From Anaerohalosphaeraceae bacterium (lineage in GTDB: Bacteria; Planctomycetota; Phycisphaerae; Sedimentisphaerales; UBA12454): a DNA stretch of 38,662 nt. Positions 1-8,641 of the stretch are shown here, piece after piece. The notes beneath the pieces are model-generated. The model made no database searches, had not been told where the DNA came from, and saw nothing but the letters and a program-made list of their open reading frames with translations. The DNA lies in the NCBI GenBank assembly GCA_021108375.1, contig JAIORA010000055.1, positions 1 to 38,662 on the forward strand. The letters are read 5' to 3'. The translations under genes were made by a program, and so were the position numbers. Positions within the stretch are counted from its first letter, which is position 1, and the number at the start of each line of letters is the position of its first letter.

Positions 1-1114
<1,114 letters not shown>

Positions 1115-1327
1115 TATTTATCGATATTTATCCGTTCCTAAGAGAACGGTAATCGTTAAAAGGCTCTCACTTACGTTACGCATCGAAAGTGAAAAATTTG
1201 TGGGTTCCAGGAATAGATAAATCATTCCTGAAACAACACACCAATTTGTTAAAAAAAACCATCTGCCATATTGCGTACTATCGGCAGAGGTTCACTTTCG
1301 CTGCTTTTTATAGGTATAACTGTTAAC

Positions 1328-1339
1328 TTGTCAAAGAGC
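1328..1339 (-). promoter_or_regulatory. rRNA leader boxA antitermination site
   Basis: The minus strand reads GCTCTTTGACAA, almost identical to the boxA element (TGCTCTTTAACAA in E. coli) bound by NusB-NusE to make rRNA transcription resistant to Rho. It lies between the predicted promoter (1430-1458) and the 16S 5' end (1114), as expected. Confidence 0.75.
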
Positions 1340-1429
1340 TTTCCTGCCTTCGTTTCCACAAAGACCAGAAATAACAAGCGGCCGATACGTCCCAAAGAAG
1401 CAACGTCATCACCCGCTTAGTAGTTATGT

Positions 1430-1458
1430 ATGGTATGCCGAAACCGAAACCGCGTCAA
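1430..1458 (-). promoter_or_regulatory. rRNA operon sigma70-type promoter
   Basis: On the minus strand TTGACG (1453-1458) is followed after exactly 17 bases by TACCAT (1430-1435). Transcription would start near 1423, giving a leader of about 310 nt with boxA inside. Just upstream, 1460-1500 is an A/T-tract region resembling an UP element. The position, spacing and match to TTGACA/TATAAT support a main rrn promoter. Confidence 0.7.
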
Positions 1459-1558
1459 CAGCTATTTTTAAAGTTTTTTAATAAATTTTCAAAAAACCTC
1501 TGTTTCAATATCAAAAACGGGTGTTTCCAGACGAAATCTGGATGCAAAATCACAACTT

Positions 1559-1998
1559 AATTCTTTGCAAGACAAGTAGTTACGGCATTACGGCCAAGAT
1601 ACAAAAAATTAGACACAGATTTCACAGTTTTTTTTATTTAGCCACGAAGACACGAAAAAAGTTTTGAGTTCTGAGTCTTTAGTTTTGAGTTTAGGTTTCG
1701 GCCTAACGGCCGAAAAAGAGGCTATTATTATTAAATCCCTACGGGATTTTTGTCCGGCCGCTCCCGCGGCTCGGCTACTATACGATGCGAACGGGTTATT
1801 AAAATTCGCAAGCACAAACCGTCGCGGCAGGCTAAACAGGGGTGCGAAAATTATAAACCGTTTGGAAATACCTCCCCGTAGTACTCCCATTAGAGCAATA
1901 TAATCGTAGGCGTAAATTGGTGGATAATTTAGAAGATATCAAAATTCAAAACCTAATCGATGTGGCAGAAATAAGGAATAAAAAACAGGCAATCGTCT
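1559..1998. other. Intergenic stretch with repeat debris
   Basis: There is no convincing gene between the rrn promoter and the first protein gene. It holds a fragment resembling the spacer repeat 'ACACAGATTT...' near 1613, a tract of the form 'gagtctttagttttgagtt' (1670-1692) also seen near 33720-33750, and one copy of a 105-bp dispersed repeat (1720-1824). Two short open frames here, one per strand, are made of repeat sequence and have no family-like features, so I do not call them genes. Confidence 0.6.
1720..1824 (+). repeat. 105-bp dispersed repeat, copy 1
   Basis: This stretch and 4084-4188 match over 105 bases in the same orientation with about three mismatches by eye. It contains small palindromes (CCCTACGGG; GGCCG...CGGC). 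The flanks differ, so the unit is a discrete mobile or amplified intergenic element rather than a duplicated gene. It does not encode anything recognisable. Confidence 0.85.
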
Positions 1999-2328
1999 CT
2001 ACTTTTGTCCTTCGATTTCTTTGGGGTGGGACTTTTTACAAGAGTAAGTTATAGGATAATTGTAACCAGTTAATCGGCACTTCATTTCTTTGGAGTCTTG
2101 TACAACATCTGAAAACTTGCAACTTCCACAATTTACCCGAGTTTGTGCAAAAAAACTGATGATTCCATAGACCACCCAAATTATTATCGCAATAAAAACA
2201 CCACCCAAAACCTTTTGTGCAAACTCTGTGGAACTGAAAATTTCAGGTTTTCTAAAACTATAGAAGATTGGCGGCAAAAAGCTAAATACGGTAAGCCTGA
2301 CAGGCCATTTTGAGGACAATTTTCGCAT
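1999..2328 (-). CDS. Small membrane protein with a four-cysteine C-terminal tail, unknown function
   Basis: The 109-residue protein has two hydrophobic segments (about residues 8-25 and 40-61) followed by a short soluble tail with Cys67-x2-Cys70, Cys84 and Cys97, which could bind one metal ion. The ATG start at 2328 has an AGGA about 9 bases upstream. It is the last of four minus-strand genes (3730 to 1999) that all encode a membrane anchor plus a small soluble part. I recognise no family. Its neighbour at 2392-2751 also combines a membrane anchor with paired cysteines, so the two may work together; that is inference only. The reading frame looks genuine, but a role cannot be assigned. Confidence 0.55.
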   Translation of the reverse strand: MRKLSSKWPVRLTVFSFLPPIFYSFRKPEIFSSTEFAQKVLGGVFIAIIIWVVYGIISFFAQTRVNCGSCKFSDVVQDSKEMKCRLTGYNYPITYSCKKSHPKEIEGQK

Positions 2329-2391
2329 AATATCTAATCCTTTTCTATACTGTTTTGGATAGTCATTTATTCTGCCGTTAGTTTAACCCAT

Positions 2392-2751
2392 TCAACTAAC
2401 ATCAACGGTTTCTGACCAGCCACAATTGGGACAAGAAATAGTAACAATAGAATGTGAATCATCACCAAAACCTGCTTTTTTGAAATTCTTAGCAGATTCT
2501 CCACAATCGGGACATACAACACGGTGTAAAAGTGGGTTTATTTCAACGTCTCCAACATCCAAATATTCCTGAAACAGTTGTGCAAGCTTTTCTGGTGTTG
2601 GTTCTTGTTCTGGAAAATGTTCCACCAATGGTTTTGCCCATTCTGGAGTAACGGTCTTTGACCGTTGGTAATATAAGTGAGCAATTGTCCATGTTGCAAT
2701 GCAACAAACAATAGTAAAAACGAGTTGAATTACCATTTCCTTTGTATCCAT
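2392..2751 (-). CDS. Membrane-anchored zinc-ribbon protein, unknown function
   Basis: The 119-residue protein has an N-terminal membrane segment (about residues 7-27), a linker rich in Pro and Glu, and a C-terminal zinc ribbon built from Cys80-P-D-Cys83-G and Cys107-P-N-Cys110-G-W. The knuckle spacing is typical of a structural zinc site as found in many small bacterial regulators and scaffold proteins. The ATG at 2751 follows a strong AGGGGG Shine-Dalgarno with about 7 bases spacing, and the stop of the upstream gene (2763) is 11 bases away, so the two are probably co-transcribed and co-translated. I do not recognise the family beyond the zinc-ribbon fold. Substrate or partner is unknown. 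Confidence 0.65.
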   Translation of the reverse strand: MDTKEMVIQLVFTIVCCIATWTIAHLYYQRSKTVTPEWAKPLVEHFPEQEPTPEKLAQLFQEYLDVGDVEINPLLHRVVCPDCGESAKNFKKAGFGDDSHSIVTISCPNCGWSETVDVS

Positions 2752-2762
2752 TGATTTTCCCC

Positions 2763-3377
2763 CTAATTGAATATTGATTCCACATATTCTTTCGATTCTT
2801 TTGATAAATTCTCTTTGGGGCAGGTTATTCCTATTTGATTACGGATTTCTTCAAAAGTGACAGAATCCATAAAATTGTATACTGCACTATGCCATAATTG
2901 TTTCTTTCCGTTTGCATATGAACATTTCGCGTCAGCTATTGCTTTTTCAATCTTCTCGGTTCTTGAAATTACTGCGGCCACAATGTCTGCGTGATTAAAG
3001 GAGGTGTCTCTGAGAAAGATCATTATTTCGAGTTGCATCACAAAATTTAGAAATAGGTCTCCAGAATGAACGAGGGTGAATAATACATTTTTCGAATTGA
3101 TTGGGCAGTACTGTAAATTACTTGCAAAACATTCGCCATTTTTGGCACGCACAATTATACTTTTTATATCTTTAAGCGAGAAGCTATAAGAAAGTGTATT
3201 AATTATCCCGCAAGCAGTAAGAAGCAGATCTTCATTAGGAAATCTTTCATCATACTCGTTGTGTAAAATTTCGTGTATATAGGTAAGATTCCTTGCTATC
3301 AAAACATAGTTGTTGCATCGTTTCAGGAAGAAGAAAACAAAAAGAACAACAATCAAAATCCCAATACTAATCCACAT
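2763..3377 (-). CDS. Membrane-anchored protein of unknown function
   Basis: I choose the ATG at 3377 (204 residues) because GGGAG lies five bases upstream; an in-frame ATG at 3389 would add four residues and has no such site. Residues 2-18 form one strong membrane helix ending in Lys-Arg, so the rest is probably cytoplasmic. The soluble part is mixed alpha/beta in character, with scattered cysteines and no motif I can name. It precedes the zinc-ribbon gene by 11 bases and is likely part of the same small transcription unit. I see no enzyme signature. The long frame, the ribosome site and the coupling to the next gene make it a believable gene. Confidence 0.6.
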   Translation of the reverse strand: MWISIGILIVVLFVFFFLKRCNNYVLIARNLTYIHEILHNEYDERFPNEDLLLTACGIINTLSYSFSLKDIKSIIVRAKNGECFASNLQYCPINSKNVLFTLVHSGDLFLNFVMQLEIMIFLRDTSFNHADIVAAVISRTEKIEKAIADAKCSYANGKKQLWHSAVYNFMDSVTFEEIRNQIGITCPKENLSKESKEYVESIFN

Positions 3378-3460
3378 ATTAACTCCCATACAATCAATAT
3401 TATGAAACTAATCGTTTTTATTTCTTCTGAAATTTGCCTTACCATTACGAACGGATTTTG

Positions 3461-3730
3461 TTATTTCCTTACGCTTTTTATTATTGACTTGTTTTCTTGA
3501 AAAGCGTTTTTGATTTTCTTGACAATTTCTTTTTTGGATAATAATGTAATATTATTGTTGCCATCAAAAATATGTTTCAGTGCACAGGAAAACATTGGCA
3601 TAATGTGTAACTCATAAGATACTAATGGCCAGAGAGCTAATGCCAAAGGTAATATTGCGGCTGCAATAACAACGGGTATCAGGCAAGGTTGTTTTTTCAG
3701 TATACTTTTCCCCACAATATTTTTCTCCAC
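3461..3730 (-). CDS. Small membrane protein, unknown function
   Basis: The 89-residue frame has one hydrophobic segment (about residues 16-38), then a lysine-rich C-terminus. The apparent start at 3730 is GTG, with only a weak upstream ribosome site, so the true start is uncertain and a shorter product is possible. It sits about 80 bases upstream of the next gene in the same direction and resembles its neighbours in having one anchor and a short soluble tail. No family is recognised. This is the least certain of the four small genes in the 2.0-3.7 kb island. Confidence 0.4.
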   Translation of the reverse strand: MEKNIVGKSILKKQPCLIPVVIAAAILPLALALWPLVSYELHIMPMFSCALKHIFDGNNNITLLSKKEIVKKIKNAFQENKSIIKSVRK

Positions 3731-3972
3731 TGATCGTCTATATGACTACATCGGTTGAAAATTGGAGGCAATAAAGCGAAATTTTGCTCGATAATACAAA
3801 AGTGGTTTTTTTGCTATTGTAAAACGAGATATTTGAATTTTTACGTCCGAAAAGTTAAATTATTTATTCTTCCTCTGCCATATTTTCCTCGCATATGGCT
3901 TGGTACAGAATTTATTCCAATAATATCGATTACACATCTTCACTTGTCTATATTTTTGCAGGGCTAAATTGT

Positions 3973-3999
3973 GGATGCCCGCTTTCGCGGGAATGACAA
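3973..3999 (-). repeat. Palindromic 'CCCGCGAAAGCGGG' repeat, copy A
   Basis: On the minus strand this reads GTCATTCCCGCGAAAGCGGG followed by CATCC, a short hairpin-forming intergenic repeat. Related copies are at 4435-4460 (same orientation), 32509-32533 and 33779-33802 (opposite orientation). It resembles REP-type elements. Confidence 0.8.
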
Positions 4000-4083
4000 G
4001 GAGCAAGAGGTTATTCAACCCCTACGGGGTTGGGGTGGGTGGGGATGATTCCTTTTCCCCCGAGTTTCGCTACGCTCACACGG

Positions 4084-4188
4084 GGCTATTATTATTAAAT
4101 CCCTACGGGATTTTTGTCCGGGCGCTCCCACGGCTCGGCTACTATACGATGCGAACGGGTTATTAAAATTCGCAAGCACGAACCGTCG
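4084..4188 (+). repeat. 105-bp dispersed repeat, copy 2
   Basis: This matches 1720-1824 in direct orientation with about three substitutions. The two copies lie 2.4 kb apart and bracket the island of four small membrane-protein genes (1999-3730). Confidence 0.85.
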
Positions 4189-4246
4189 GGCAGGCCACGA
4201 CGGCTAAACGGTAATATGTAAGGCATAAACCATTTGCAAAAACAAA

Positions 4247-4266
4247 CCCCCTGATGAATCAAGGGG
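4247..4266 (-). repeat. CCCC/GGGG hairpin with trailing T-rich tract
   Basis: On the minus strand CCCCTTGATTCATCAGGGGG is followed by TTTGTTTTTG. The hairpin could act as a back-up terminator downstream of the operon terminator at 4460-4491, or it may only be another intergenic repeat unit. Confidence 0.45.
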
Positions 4267-4324
4267 CTAAACCGTATACTGAAAGTATACTTTCGATGAG
4301 CTACATATATTTGTACCCAACGCG

Positions 4325-4389
4325 GATTTCTCCACTCCATTCGCTTCGCTCGTTCCGGTCGAAATGACAATGGCGCACTTAATAATCGG
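4325..4389 (-). repeat. 65-bp dispersed repeat, inverted partner of 33524-33588
   Basis: The reverse complement of this stretch matches 33524-33588 over 65 bases with about three mismatches. The core GTTTCGGTCGAAATGACAAT side is joined to a palindromic GAGCGAAGCGAATGGAG-like unit. The two copies are 29 kb apart and flank the polysaccharide and hyp regions. Confidence 0.85.
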
Positions 4390-4434
4390 AACTGGTATTA
4401 CACAGATTTTAAAAAAAGTAAAAAGATAAAAAAT

Positions 4435-4460
4435 GGATACCCGCTTTCGCGGGTATGACA
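4435..4460 (-). repeat. Palindromic 'CCCGCGAAAGCGGG' repeat, copy B
   Basis: This is the same element as 3973-3999, with one compensating pair of changes (GTATGAC/GGATAC) that keeps the hairpin. It directly abuts the T-tract of the operon terminator. Confidence 0.8.
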
Positions 4461-4491
4461 AAAAAAGAACCCCGGCAATGTATTGCCGAGG
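4460..4491 (-). terminator. Rho-independent terminator of the polysaccharide operon
   Basis: On the minus strand CCTCGGCAA-TACA-TTGCCGGGG forms a 9-bp stem (one G-T pair) with a 4-base loop, followed by TTCTTTTTTT. It lies about 190 bases after the stop of the last operon gene (4681) and is the first good intrinsic terminator seen after the start of the operon at 29393. Confidence 0.8.
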
Positions 4492-4680
4492 CTAAATGGC
4501 GATGGGGGTGGAGAAATAAATCCTAAATTCTAATATCTAAATCCTAAACAATACCAAATAACCAAAAATTAAAATTCAAAACAAAAGAGATTGCCGCGCT
4601 GCGCTCGCAATGACAAAAAGTATTCCGGCCGCTCACGCGGCTCGGCTTCTACGTGGTGGAGACGGGATAAACGATAAAGA

Positions 4681-5712
4681 TTATTGAGCGTCAAGAGTTT
4701 TCCAGACACTAATCGTACTTCTAACCAAAATCGAAGTGGCTATCATATCTGAGGCAGGCGAAAACGCTATATCCCCAACAACGGGGCCCGGCAATCTGGA
4801 TTCGCCACGTTTCTCGCCCGTTTCGACACTCCAGATATAAAGCTTCTGAACAGGTTCAGTGCTCGCGGCCAACATAAGGCCATCAGGACTCACATCAATA
4901 GAAGATATAATTTGGTCTTTTTGGGGTACCGGTGGATATTCCGGAATCTCAAAAGTTTTTTTAAGATTGGTAGATTCAATATCATATATCTGTATAAATC
5001 GAACTTTTTCTGAAACAAACAGCTTTTTACTATCAGACGAAAAGGTTAACTTGTCATAATGCTTAAAGTTTTTATTATGTGCTATCGAACTCTTGCCCCA
5101 GGCATCACGGCTATCGGTATCTATAACGCTGAACCAGCCACCTCCTTCCTTTTGGCCACAAGCTGCTATATGTTTGCCATCATTGGAAATGGCTATCTGA
5201 AAAATATCAAAATCTTTATCTGTAACCAAAAACATCTCAGACAGTTTCAGCTCAGGTCCAATAAAGGCTAATTTGTTTTTATCCTTCTGAGTCAAGAGAA
5301 TTGCGATATGTGAACAATCAGCAGATGGTGCAACCATTTTGCAGTTGTAACCAAAAGGCAATGTGATTTTCCTGATTTGCTTTTCGCCCTTCAAATCCAT
5401 AACCATAATAACATTTGGCTTATTGTTGGGGACATATACAATTTTATCAACTGCCATCGGACAAAGTATTTTGGCATTTAATTTCGCAACTGTTGGCCAT
5501 TTCTTTAAATCGTTCCAATCCCACGTATAAGCCTCATTGGCCCGGGATATTACGACGAGTTTATCTGCTGAGGTAAAAACGGCAGAGACCCCCGCTGCCG
5601 GCCCGCGTAACTGACGAACAAGTTTGCTTTTCGATTGCGAAAAGAACATAACTACCAGAATTATTACAACAATAACGACAGCAAATATAATTTTTCGTTT
5701 TTTAGCATTCAT
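4681..5712 (-). CDS. Membrane-anchored WD40-like beta-propeller protein
   Basis: The 343-residue protein begins with a short basic stretch and one membrane helix (about residues 8-24), then consists of repeated beta-strand units. WD40/YVTN-like signatures include 'AVFTSADKLVVISRANEAYTW', 'IAISNDGKHIAACGQ', 'LTFSSDSKKLFVSEKVRFIQIYD', 'SIDVSPDGLMLAASTEPVQKLYIW' and 'DIAFSPASDMIATSILVRSTISVW'. Such propellers are protein-binding scaffolds without enzymatic residues. The ATG at 5712 has AGGTAG a few bases upstream. It follows the aminotransferase gene by 40 bases and is the last gene before the operon terminator, so it is likely co-expressed with polysaccharide synthesis. A scaffold for the assembly machinery on the periplasmic face is a guess; topology and partner are unproven. 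Confidence 0.75.
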   Translation of the reverse strand: MNAKKRKIIFAVVIVVIILVVMFFSQSKSKLVRQLRGPAAGVSAVFTSADKLVVISRANEAYTWDWNDLKKWPTVAKLNAKILCPMAVDKIVYVPNNKPNVIMVMDLKGEKQIRKITLPFGYNCKMVAPSADCSHIAILLTQKDKNKLAFIGPELKLSEMFLVTDKDFDIFQIAISNDGKHIAACGQKEGGGWFSVIDTDSRDAWGKSSIAHNKNFKHYDKLTFSSDSKKLFVSEKVRFIQIYDIESTNLKKTFEIPEYPPVPQKDQIISSIDVSPDGLMLAASTEPVQKLYIWSVETGEKRGESRLPGPVVGDIAFSPASDMIATSILVRSTISVWKTLDAQ

Positions 5713-5752
5713 AACTATCTACCTGTAATTCCTGATTGTTTATTGCCAATTT

Positions 5753-6910
5753 TCACTTTGCCTGCGTATATTTTGTTATAAATTCTACCGTTCGTTTGGC
5801 CGTTTTTTTATTAGCCCTTGGATGTAAAGGCAAATTAACAACTTCTTTGGCAGCTTTTTCAGCTTCCGGACACATTCCCATTTCATAGTCATACACAGTC
5901 ATAGGTGTTTCAATCGGATGCAGGGGACATTCAAACCAACTACCTAATTCAACCCCTGCAGAGGCGGCCTGTTCCAATGCTTTTTCTTTTTCAGTGATTC
6001 TAACCGGATAGCGAACCATTACAGGGTCCATTGCTTGAGTATCATATTCTCTAACCCGCCATCCTTTTTCAGATAATAGCGTATCATATAAAGCAGCCAT
6101 TTCCTTTCGGTGGTTAATGTTTTGCTCAAGTTTCCTTAACTGTCCGATGCCGGACTTTGACTGCACATAACTCATACCCTTAAAGAAATCATCCATCATA
6201 ACAGGCTCAAATTCACAAGTCGCCGAAGAGCCAACGACAATTCCTTTCTTAGTCAGCCAGCGGAACAGTGATTGTGCCAACGCAGTTGTGCGAGGATATA
6301 TAAAAGTTCTGTAAACTGCAAGTTGAGCAGAGAGCATCGCTTTTTCTTTAAAACTCGGCTGAATGATTTGTTCTTCACATAATCTTTTTATTTTGTCAGC
6401 CAATTCACTGTCATTCGTGATTGCCATTCCGCCAAGGCCGGTAGTAAAAGGCTTATTCCACTGGAACGAAAAATATGCAGCCTTGCCAAATGTTCCAGCC
6501 AGTCTTCCTTTATATTTTGAACCAAGAGATAAACAGCAATCCTCAATTACTGCAATATTGTTTTTTTCCGCTATTTCGATAATTTTCTCAATATCGCACA
6601 CATATCCATAAGTATGCTGAGCAAGGATTACTTTGGTGTTTGGCGTGATTTTCTCTTCCAGTAACTCGACATTCATATTGAATGTGTCAGGCTCAATATC
6701 TACATAGATAGGTTTAGCCCCAACATATTTAATAGGATTAACATCCATAACACAGGTGTAACCAGGCAGGATAATTTCGTCTCCCGGCCCAACACCAATA
6801 GTTTTAAAAAGAGCATATAAAGCAACACGAGCCTTCCAGAAAGAAAAGGCGTGATTGGCATTAAAGTAGCTTGCAAATCCAACTCTGAAGGACTTATTTT
6901 TCCCATTCAT
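5753..6910 (-). CDS. DegT/DnrJ/EryC1/StrS-family sugar aminotransferase
   Basis: The 385-residue protein belongs to the PLP-dependent family that transfers an amino group from glutamate to keto-sugar nucleotides. Visible family features are 'GPGDEIILPGYTC' (residues 41-53), 'GAKPIYVDIEPDTFN' (64-78), the cofactor-contacting Asp124 in 'VIEDCCLSLG', and the Schiff-base Lys153 in 'SFQWNKPFTTGLGGM'. Length is normal. The catalytic set is complete, so I expect it to be active, in contrast to the divergent paralogue at 13461-14606. It starts 8 bases after the methyltransferase gene. The cluster has no obvious 4,6-dehydratase, so its keto-sugar substrate would have to be supplied from elsewhere, or it acts on another carbonyl compound. 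Confidence 0.9.
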   Translation of the reverse strand: MNGKNKSFRVGFASYFNANHAFSFWKARVALYALFKTIGVGPGDEIILPGYTCVMDVNPIKYVGAKPIYVDIEPDTFNMNVELLEEKITPNTKVILAQHTYGYVCDIEKIIEIAEKNNIAVIEDCCLSLGSKYKGRLAGTFGKAAYFSFQWNKPFTTGLGGMAITNDSELADKIKRLCEEQIIQPSFKEKAMLSAQLAVYRTFIYPRTTALAQSLFRWLTKKGIVVGSSATCEFEPVMMDDFFKGMSYVQSKSGIGQLRKLEQNINHRKEMAALYDTLLSEKGWRVREYDTQAMDPVMVRYPVRITEKEKALEQAASAGVELGSWFECPLHPIETPMTVYDYEMGMCPEAEKAAKEVVNLPLHPRANKKTAKRTVEFITKYTQAK

Positions 6911-6918
6911 TTCAGCAC

Positions 6919-7587
6919 CTATTTTTTAGCCACCACAAAGGCAATATACTTGTATTTTTTAGGAATCAAAAAATTAGTAATTGAATCCAAATATCCCAAT
7001 AACCAGCGTTGCCACTCTCGACGACCAAAAGCAGCGAAAAAACCATAGCTTTTTAGTTCTAACTTTTCAAACTTTTCACAAAATTCATTAACCTCACCAA
7101 TATCAATATATCGCCAGTTTTTTCCCCAAGATATGAATTTCTTGCGAAAAAATAAATGTACGAGTGAACCCTTGAGGTTTTCTGCAAACCATAACTCTCC
7201 ATCCTTGCGAAGAATCCGATAGATTTCTGACATTGCTTTTTGCTGTTTACTATATGTACCCAAAGCTCCCAATACGGATTTAAAACAAACCAAGTCTACA
7301 GAATGGTCTGCAAATGGCAAATATAGAACGTCGATAACTTGATAGGACATTTTATCCTGCACGCAGTGCTTCCTGTGCAACTCCTTAGCTTTATCTGTTG
7401 GGCCATGTATATCAGAACAAATTACTGACACACCACATTTAGTAAGAAAAACTGCTATTCCTCCATGCCTTGACCCAAGTTCCAAACCTTCACATTTTTC
7501 CAGGTTAAGCTGAGTATGTTTCATCCAAAAACCGGGGCCGACAGACCAGTTCTTTACATCCCATTCAATAATTTCTTTCCAATTCAT
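6919..7587 (-). CDS. Class I SAM-dependent methyltransferase
   Basis: The 222-residue protein has the Rossmann-type SAM-binding fold. The SAM-binding motif 'GLELGSRHGGIAVFLTKCG' (about residues 35-53) is followed by an acidic residue in 'ICSDIHG', then 'IDVLYLPFADHSVDLVCFKSVLGALG' (about 84-110), the Methyltransf_11 pattern, and 'EIYRILRKDGELWFAENL' near 122-139. It is likely to act on a sugar or other small component of the polysaccharide because of its position between a GT2 gene and an aminotransferase gene, 19 and 8 bases from its neighbours. The acceptor (O- or N-methylation) cannot be read from sequence. Confidence 0.85.
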   Translation of the reverse strand: MNWKEIIEWDVKNWSVGPGFWMKHTQLNLEKCEGLELGSRHGGIAVFLTKCGVSVICSDIHGPTDKAKELHRKHCVQDKMSYQVIDVLYLPFADHSVDLVCFKSVLGALGTYSKQQKAMSEIYRILRKDGELWFAENLKGSLVHLFFRKKFISWGKNWRYIDIGEVNEFCEKFEKLELKSYGFFAAFGRREWQRWLLGYLDSITNFLIPKKYKYIAFVVAKK

Positions 7588-7606
7588 TTTAGATAAATTC
7601 TTTATC

Positions 7607-8641
7607 TTATCGCGACATTGACACTTCCTCAGGTTTTGGCATGAATTTCCCCCTAATTAAAATAAAACGCACAAAACCCCACAAACATCCAATTCCGTAA
7701 CCAAAATGTAATATCACAAAGATTACCGGTGAAAGCAAAGAATATTTCCAATTTGTTTTTCTTCCGACATCAATGGCACCAAGAATTATACCAGCCAAAT
7801 ATAAAATCAACTCTGCGACTAAAAGATACCAAAACACATACCACAACAAACTTAAAACTCCTAAAGCTAACACCGACATTACAAAAAGCAACGGGACTGT
7901 CTGCCTTAATGTAGCTGGCCTTTTATGTTTTTGCATAGTTCTTATACGCCAAAAACCGTACTGGAAGTATTGTTTCCACAATTTTCGCAAAGAACCACGA
8001 GAATAGTATATACTCCTGATGGACTTAGAGAGCCAAATTTTCCCACCCGCAAGAACAATTCGCATATTAAAATCATCGTCTTCATTCCGCACGAGCTGTT
8101 CATCAAAATAACCTATCCTTTCCAGAATCCATTTATGATGCGATCCAAAGGCAAGCGTATCAACCCAACCTTCATAATCACCAAGCCTAAACCTAGAATT
8201 ACCAACCCCAACTGGTGATTTCATACAGTTAGCAATTGCCTGAGCAACATATCCCTGACCAATCGTCTCGATTGCCCCGCCGACAACCCAGGCTTCAGAT
8301 TTTGAGAGAAGGCAATCGACAGAATTTCTTATAAAATCCCTGCTAACTTCTGCGTGTCCATCTATGCGAATAAATATATCTCCTTTGCTATCCCTAAGAC
8401 CTATATTCATCGCTATCGCTTGAATTTTAGCAGGATTATCCAACAACCTTACACAGTTGTCTTCCTTTGACATTCTACGAACAATATCCTGTGTTCCGTC
8501 ATCACTACGTCCATCAACAACAATAATTTCCATTTTGTTCGCAGGGTAGTCATTGTCCATAATACCGCTGATAGTTTGCTCAATAAAATCCGCTTCATTT
8601 CTAACCGGCATAATTATACTTACAAACGGAGTTTCACTCAT
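7607..8641 (-). CDS. Family 2 glycosyltransferase, ExoA-like, with C-terminal membrane helices
   Basis: The 344-residue protein starts with a GT-A domain: 'FVSIIMPVRNEADFIEQ' (6-22), 'IIVVDGRSDDGTQDIV' (39-54), 'RIDGHAE' (92-98, standing for the DxD metal site) and 'NEDDDFNMR' (186-194, with the catalytic acidic residues). 'QYFQYGFWR' (224-232) resembles the QxxRW-type motif. Residues 250-330 contain about three membrane helices, so the enzyme works at the inner face of the cytoplasmic membrane on lipid-linked sugars. The 'AKIQAIAMNIGLRDSKGDIFIRIDGHA' pattern is typical of the succinoglycan ExoA group. Its ATG overlaps the stop of the upstream gene by four bases (ATGA), so translation is coupled. 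Sugar and linkage are unknown. Confidence 0.88.
   Translation of the reverse strand: MSETPFVSIIMPVRNEADFIEQTISGIMDNDYPANKMEIIVVDGRSDDGTQDIVRRMSKEDNCVRLLDNPAKIQAIAMNIGLRDSKGDIFIRIDGHAEVSRDFIRNSVDCLLSKSEAWVVGGAIETIGQGYVAQAIANCMKSPVGVGNSRFRLGDYEGWVDTLAFGSHHKWILERIGYFDEQLVRNEDDDFNMRIVLAGGKIWLSKSIRSIYYSRGSLRKLWKQYFQYGFWRIRTMQKHKRPATLRQTVPLLFVMSVLALGVLSLLWYVFWYLLVAELILYLAGIILGAIDVGRKTNWKYSLLSPVIFVILHFGYGIGCLWGFVRFILIRGKFMPKPEEVSMSR

Larger units (their letters stand above)
3731..4680. other. 950-base intergenic repeat region downstream of the polysaccharide operon
   Basis: I find no convincing gene. The first 230 bases are AT-rich and featureless. From 3970 it is a mosaic of palindromic repeats: two 'GGATnCCCGCTTTCGCGGG' elements (3973-3999, 4435-4460), the second copy of a 105-bp repeat (4084-4188), a CCCC...GGGG hairpin (4247-4266), a 65-bp element found inverted at 33524-33588 (4325-4389), and the operon terminator (4460-4491). 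Near 4590-4620 is a further palindromic unit (GCCGCGCTGCGCTCGCAATGAC). Short open frames across this region are repeat sequence. Confidence 0.6.

Noticed and set aside
1609..1903. Two overlapping open frames, one per strand, near the 105-bp repeat
   Set aside because: Both are composed largely of dispersed repeat sequence and have no ribosome site or family features.
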